Shown piece after piece: positions 40,533-43,320 of a stretch of 43,320 nt of DNA; the stretch's first letter is position 1, and each line of letters opens with the position of its first letter. The translations under genes and the position numbers were made by a program. The stretch is from assembly GCA_937901335.1 (NCBI GenBank), contig CALCHC010000149.1:1-43320 (forward strand). The letters run 5' to 3'. The DNA is from an uncultured Phascolarctobacterium sp. (GTDB taxonomy: Bacteria > Bacillota > Negativicutes > Acidaminococcales > Acidaminococcaceae). The notes under the pieces were generated by a model. It did no database searches and had not been told where the DNA came from. It worked only from the letters and a program-made list of their open reading frames with translations.

Positions 40533-41123
40533 ATGATTGAACGTAACAATACCAGTGTAACCTTGGACAGAATTTTTGAAGATATCTACAATTTAGTTAC
40601 TGAAGCTAATCGTATTCCTCTGACTGATAAAGTTATTATTGAAGCAAACGATTTGGCAGATGCTTTGGACGAATTGAAAGCAGCTATTCCTAAAGAAGTT
40701 CGTAATGCTAGCCAAGTTCTGGAAGAACAAAAAAGCATTGTTAACAAAGCTTACGAAGATGCTGACCGTATCGTTGAACAAGCAAAAGCAGAAGCTGAAC
40801 GTATTGTAGCAATTGCTGAAGCAGAAGCTGAACGTATGATTAAACAAGAAGAAATCGTTAAAGAAGCAAGTGCAATTGCTGAAGAAATTAAAGCTAATGC
40901 ATTGCGTTATCAAGAAGAAGTTAAGGCAGAAGCTGAAGACTTTGCCAACGTAACCAAATTGGAAGCATTGCAATATGTTGATAATATGCTGGAATTCTTT
41001 GAAACTCGTTTCAGCGAAGATTTGAAAACTTTGGCAACCAATAGAGATTCCGTTCTCTTTGAAATTCAAAAGCTGAACACTGTTGGTAAAAAAGCTGTTG
41101 CTCAAGTTGACGAAGAAGAATAA
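40533..41123 (+). CDS. Coiled-coil protein (ATP synthase subunit b/DivIVA-like)
   Basis: A 196-residue protein. After a 60-residue N-terminal region with a helix-loop (DRIFEDIYNLVTEANRIPLT and KVIIEANDLADALDELK), there is a long charged coiled coil, with repeated AEAER units (AKAEAERIVAIAEAEAERM). It has no signal peptide or membrane segment. Such proteins beside coaD in Firmicutes are often annotated as ATPase or DivIVA-like; the function is unknown, perhaps scaffold or cell-shape related. ATG 40533 is chosen, because GAGG lies 8 bases before it; a TTG at 40527 overlaps the ribosome site. A strong terminator follows. Confidence 0.75.
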   Translation: MIERNNTSVTLDRIFEDIYNLVTEANRIPLTDKVIIEANDLADALDELKAAIPKEVRNASQVLEEQKSIVNKAYEDADRIVEQAKAEAERIVAIAEAEAERMIKQEEIVKEASAIAEEIKANALRYQEEVKAEAEDFANVTKLEALQYVDNMLEFFETRFSEDLKTLATNRDSVLFEIQKLNTVGKKAVAQVDEEE

Positions 41124-41133
41124 GTAGAATATA

Positions 41134-41167
41134 GGCTGCTCGCAAATTTGCGTGGCAGCCTTGTTTT
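41134..41167 (+). terminator. Terminator after the coiled-coil gene
   Basis: GGCTGC (41134-41139) pairs with GCAGCC (41155-41160), and CGC/GCG of CGCAAATTTGCG extend the stem inside. TTGTTTTAT follows. Confidence 0.85.
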
Positions 41168-41183
41168 ATAAGGAGGAAGAAGC

Positions 41184-42278
41184 ATGGATTATATTTGTTC
41201 TAAATGTGGTAAAAGAGAATCTACAACCACTCGCCAAGCTAAATGCGAATGTGGTGGCTTGTGGAATTTAGATTACGTTCCCCCTAAATTTTCTTTAGAT
41301 GATATTGACCGTGATGAATGGAGCATGTTCCGCTATCGTAAATTTATGGCAGTGGAAGGCGATGGCTGGAAAGATATTTCTTTAGGTGAAGGCATGACTC
41401 CTGTTGTACGCCTTGATGAAAACGTACTCCTCAAAATGGATTACTTTATGCCTACACTTTCCTTTAAAGATCGTGGCGCTGCTGTGCTTATTGCTCACTG
41501 CAAAGATATTGGCGTTGATTACGTTGTGCAAGATAGCAGTGGTAACGCTGGTAACAGTGTGGCTGCGTATTCTGGTAAAGCTGGTATTAAATGCGAAATC
41601 TTTGTTCCGGAAGGAACTTCTCCCGGTAAAATTGATATGATTTGTGCTCATGGTGCTACTTGTACCGTTGTTCCCGGCAGCCGTGACCATTGCGCAGACG
41701 TGTGCAGGGGTAAGGTAGATACTGATGGTTGCTACTATGCTAACCATGTTTATAATCCGTATTTCTACGAAGGTACTAAAACCTATATTTATGAAGTGTT
41801 TGAGCAATTAAAACGCATGCCCAAGCATATTATCATTCCTGTTGGTAATGGTACTTTGTTCTTAGGTGCGATTTACGCTTTGGAACATTTGCTGGCAAGT
41901 GGCGTTATCGAAGAAATGCCTAAGATTATTGCTTTGCAAAGTCAAAACTGTGACCCGCTTCTCCAAGCTGCAGAACGTGGTGAAGATAAACCTGCCAAAG
42001 TTACTCCTACTCCGACCATTGCAGAAGGTATCGCTATCGGTTTGCCCATGCGTGGGGAAGAAATTTTGCGTCTTACTCACAAATACAACATTAAATATGT
42101 ACATGCTCCCGAAGATAAAATTATGGAAGCGCGTGCAGCACTTGCTAAAAAAGGCATTTACTGCGAACACACTACAGCAGCAAATTACGCAGCGTACTTG
42201 CACTACTGCGAACTGTACGGTACTGCGGAAGATTGCCTCATTACTATGTGCGGTGCAGGCTTGAAGTCCGACCATTAA
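41184..42278 (+). CDS. Threonine-synthase-like PLP-dependent enzyme with N-terminal zinc ribbon
   Basis: A 364-residue fold-type II PLP enzyme. N-terminal Cys4 ribbon (YICSKCGKRES and KCECGGLWN, residues 3-26). The PLP lysine is in LSFKDRGA, the phosphate loop is QDSSGNAGNSVAAY, and PVGNGTLFLGAI plus the ending CGAGLKSD match the threonine synthase group. The closest known function is O-phosphohomoserine to threonine, but a number of such zinc-ribbon proteins are other lyases (for example diaminopropionate- or cysteate-forming), so the annotation is by family. The gene stands between two terminators and is transcribed alone; no thr or hom genes are near it. AGGAGGA precedes the ATG. Confidence 0.85.
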   Translation: MDYICSKCGKRESTTTRQAKCECGGLWNLDYVPPKFSLDDIDRDEWSMFRYRKFMAVEGDGWKDISLGEGMTPVVRLDENVLLKMDYFMPTLSFKDRGAAVLIAHCKDIGVDYVVQDSSGNAGNSVAAYSGKAGIKCEIFVPEGTSPGKIDMICAHGATCTVVPGSRDHCADVCRGKVDTDGCYYANHVYNPYFYEGTKTYIYEVFEQLKRMPKHIIIPVGNGTLFLGAIYALEHLLASGVIEEMPKIIALQSQNCDPLLQAAERGEDKPAKVTPTPTIAEGIAIGLPMRGEEILRLTHKYNIKYVHAPEDKIMEARAALAKKGIYCEHTTAANYAAYLHYCELYGTAEDCLITMCGAGLKSDH

Positions 42279-42302
42279 AATTTAAGATAGTGATAATAAG
42301 TT

Positions 42303-42330
42303 AAGCCCCGTTCATTGTGAACGGGGCTTT
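42303..42330 (+). terminator. Terminator after the PLP enzyme gene
   Basis: Stem AAGCCCCGTTCA/TGAACGGGGCTT with loop TTG (42303-42329). The U-run is short (TTTGTG). Confidence 0.8.
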
Positions 42331-42437
42331 GTGTATGTTCAAAGCAATTAGTTTTGTTTGATTACATTTTATTTTTTTAAGCACACTCAAACATATTCAT
42401 CAGGAATGCTAACAAAATACTGACGAACGGAGAAGTA

Positions 42438-42584
42438 GTGGCAAATGACGAAGTAAGAGCTTATGCGAACAAGATTAAGTCACTTCGGGCAGTAACTACG
42501 AAAGAAGAAAATATTTCTACGAAGTGTCTTTTAGGGGGGGACAAGTGTGATATAATTGAGATAAAGATTTATAAAACTACATAA
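42438..42584 (+). pseudogene. Short ORF resembling the N-terminus of the downstream XRE regulator
   Basis: In the 339-base gap between the PLP-enzyme stop and the XRE start there is a 48-codon frame from GTG 42438, with GGAG 5 bases upstream, to TAA 42582-42584. Its start, NDEVRAYANKIKSLRAV, aligns with HDEIKLLASRVKKLRVV of the XRE regulator 180 bases downstream (the same helix 1). After that, it loses the helix-turn-helix pattern (TTKEENISTKCLLGG), over a run of seven Gs. It looks like a degraded or truncated paralog. A G7 homopolymer just after that point means a frameshift or sequencing error should be considered. Confidence 0.4.
42548..42556 (+). promoter_or_regulatory. Extended -10 promoter for the XRE regulator
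   Basis: TGATATAAT (42548-42556), an extended -10 box, 62 bases before the ATG of the XRE gene. It lies inside the short ORF at 42438-42584. Confidence 0.55.
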
Positions 42585-42617
42585 GGTATTATATAGCGAA
42601 AAGTGGTGAAGAATATT

Positions 42618-42938
42618 ATGCACGATGAAATCAAACTACTTGCAAGTAGAGTAAAGAAGTTGCGTGTGGTAAAAGGCGTATCTCAAACTAAAATGGCTGA
42701 AGAAATTGGTGTAAGTCAAACTAATTTGAGCAACATGGAAGCAGGCAGAACTGCTATTACCATTCAAAACTTGTTTAAAATTCAAAAGGTACTTAACTGC
42801 AAGATGAAAGACTTTTTTGTAGACTTCGATAGTGAAGAAGTTGTGGAAGATAAGCAAGTTTCTAAAAGTGGTATTGAACTTGAAGATGCAATTAATATTT
42901 TGAAACTGCTTAGGGCGGTTGATGTAAAAGGATTATGA
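42618..42938 (+). CDS. XRE-family helix-turn-helix regulator
   Basis: A 106-residue DNA-binding protein. The helix-turn-helix is at about residues 8-62: VKKLRVVKGVSQTKMAEEIG (helices 1-2), VSQTNLSNMEAGR (recognition helix) and TAITIQNLFKIQKVLNC. The short tail (KMKDFFVDFDSEEVVEDK and a Leu-rich end) has no sensor domain that I recognise. The ATG 42618 is preferred over GTG at 42603/42606 because GGTG lies 8 bases upstream and it matches the paralog-like ORF before it. Likely a repressor of nearby genes; whether it controls the exported protein 84 bases downstream is inference. Confidence 0.88.
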   Translation: MHDEIKLLASRVKKLRVVKGVSQTKMAEEIGVSQTNLSNMEAGRTAITIQNLFKIQKVLNCKMKDFFVDFDSEEVVEDKQVSKSGIELEDAINILKLLRAVDVKGL

Positions 42939-42939
42939 T

Positions 42940-42963
42940 ACGTCGAAAAGCAACGACGTTTTG
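42940..42963 (+). terminator. Weak hairpin after the XRE gene
   Basis: ACGTCG/CGACGT (42940-42945 with 42954-42959), loop of 8, then TTTG. With a 6-base stem and short U-run it is a possible weak terminator. Confidence 0.4.
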
Positions 42964-43022
42964 TAATATAAAAATTCTTACTTAGCTTTAACAAAAAATA
43001 TTTTAAGAAAGAAGGCGAAATT

Positions 43023-43320
43023 ATGAGTAAGAAAATGATGAAAAGAAGCTTGGCATTGGGTGCTTTGATGGCATTTGTTATCACTGGTAGTGCGATGGCA
43101 GCGGAACAACATAAGGAGTTAAGCAATGAGAAAGATGTTGTTGTATCTGTAGATACATTAGTAAGCAACAGATCTGATGAAGTGTTATCAACTGTTTATA
43201 ATGGAACAGTTGATCTTAAAACACTACTTAACATAACTGATAAATGTATTGATATGAACAAATGCGAATTCCCAATTAAGACTATGCAACTAATATATAG
43301 TGCTGGATCTGAAGTTGGGA
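43023..43320 (+). CDS. Exported protein, start only (cut by window end)
   Basis: An open frame from ATG 43023 to the right edge, 99 complete codons. It has a clear signal peptide: MSKKMMKRSLALGALMAFVI followed by TGSAMAAE, with cleavage expected after AMA. The mature part begins EQHKELSNEKDVVVSVDTLV and includes CIDMNKCEF, with two cysteines, and no family motif I can name. This leader type is common among surface proteins and autotransporters of Negativicutes (recollection), but the C-terminus that would show a barrel lies outside. GAAGG is 8 bases before the ATG, and it follows the XRE gene by 84 bases. Confidence 0.8.
   Translation, partial: MSKKMMKRSLALGALMAFVITGSAMAAEQHKELSNEKDVVVSVDTLVSNRSDEVLSTVYNGTVDLKTLLNITDKCIDMNKCEFPIKTMQLIYSAGSEVG

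Noticed and set aside
1..43320. CRISPR arrays, IS elements, phage genes, tRNA or rRNA genes, toxin-antitoxin pairs
   Set aside because: I looked for direct repeats with spacers, transposase motifs, integrases and tRNA-like cloverleaf ends and saw none that held up. The XRE regulator alone has no toxin partner next to it.

Overview
The window looks like a chromosomal segment of a diderm Firmicute (Negativicutes; an Acidaminococcaceae/Phascolarctobacterium-like organism is my guess). Three things point there. The core gene order is Firmicute-like: cdaA-cdaR-glmM-glmS with a glmS ribozyme, yceD-rpmF, rsmD-coaD, and an S-box SAM riboswitch. Shine-Dalgarno sites are strong (AGGAGG type). There is also a TonB-dependent outer-membrane receptor ending in Phe, which requires a second membrane. 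Most of the window is housekeeping and amino-acid metabolism; no phage, IS element, CRISPR array, tRNA or rRNA was seen.

Layout. 1-4533 (+): an SPFH protein with zinc ribbons (cut by the left edge), a zinc-ribbon/membrane-anchor protein, a TPM-domain protein and a secreted 5'-nucleotidase. 4607-7746 (-): a tightly coupled ECF S-component / TonB receptor / methyltransferase operon, probably for uptake of a vitamin-like molecule across both membranes. 7919-12955 (+): a solitary methyltransferase, a 355-base structured gap that may encode a small RNA, then hydantoinase/oxoprolinase-like protein, histone-deacetylase-like amidohydrolase with a zinc ribbon, XTP/dITP pyrophosphatase and a YfcE-type phosphodiesterase. 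13123-15779 (+): malic enzyme and two-subunit class I fumarase (fumarate to malate to pyruvate). 15838-16878 (+): consensus promoter, SAM-I riboswitch and metQ. 16977-19285 (-): transglycosylase, an 85-residue unknown and a CaiB/BaiF CoA-transferase.

19507-27647 (+) is a complete argCJBDFGH cluster: with the bifunctional-type ArgJ it covers acetylglutamate to arginine by the cyclic route, apart from carbamoyl phosphate synthesis. It carries candidate ArgR operators before argC and argG. 27754-34621 (+) joins c-di-AMP synthesis (cdaA, cdaR) to amino-sugar synthesis (glmM, ribozyme-controlled glmS), with an FAD-dependent oxidoreductase embedded. 34678-42278 carries a PepT-like peptidase, tmcAL (-), ackA, yceD-rpmF, rsmD, coaD, a coiled-coil protein and a threonine-synthase-like PLP enzyme. 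The right end (42279-43320) changes character: a degenerate-looking XRE-like ORF, a short XRE regulator, and the start of an exported protein cut by the window edge.

The least ordinary places are the S-component/TonB/methyltransferase operon, the structured RNA region at 8516-8870, the HyuA/HDAC pair, the shared palindromes of the arg cluster, and the XRE remnant plus exported protein at the right end. I did not find a clear new defence or mobile system. All family assignments were made by reading translated motifs; no database search was run.
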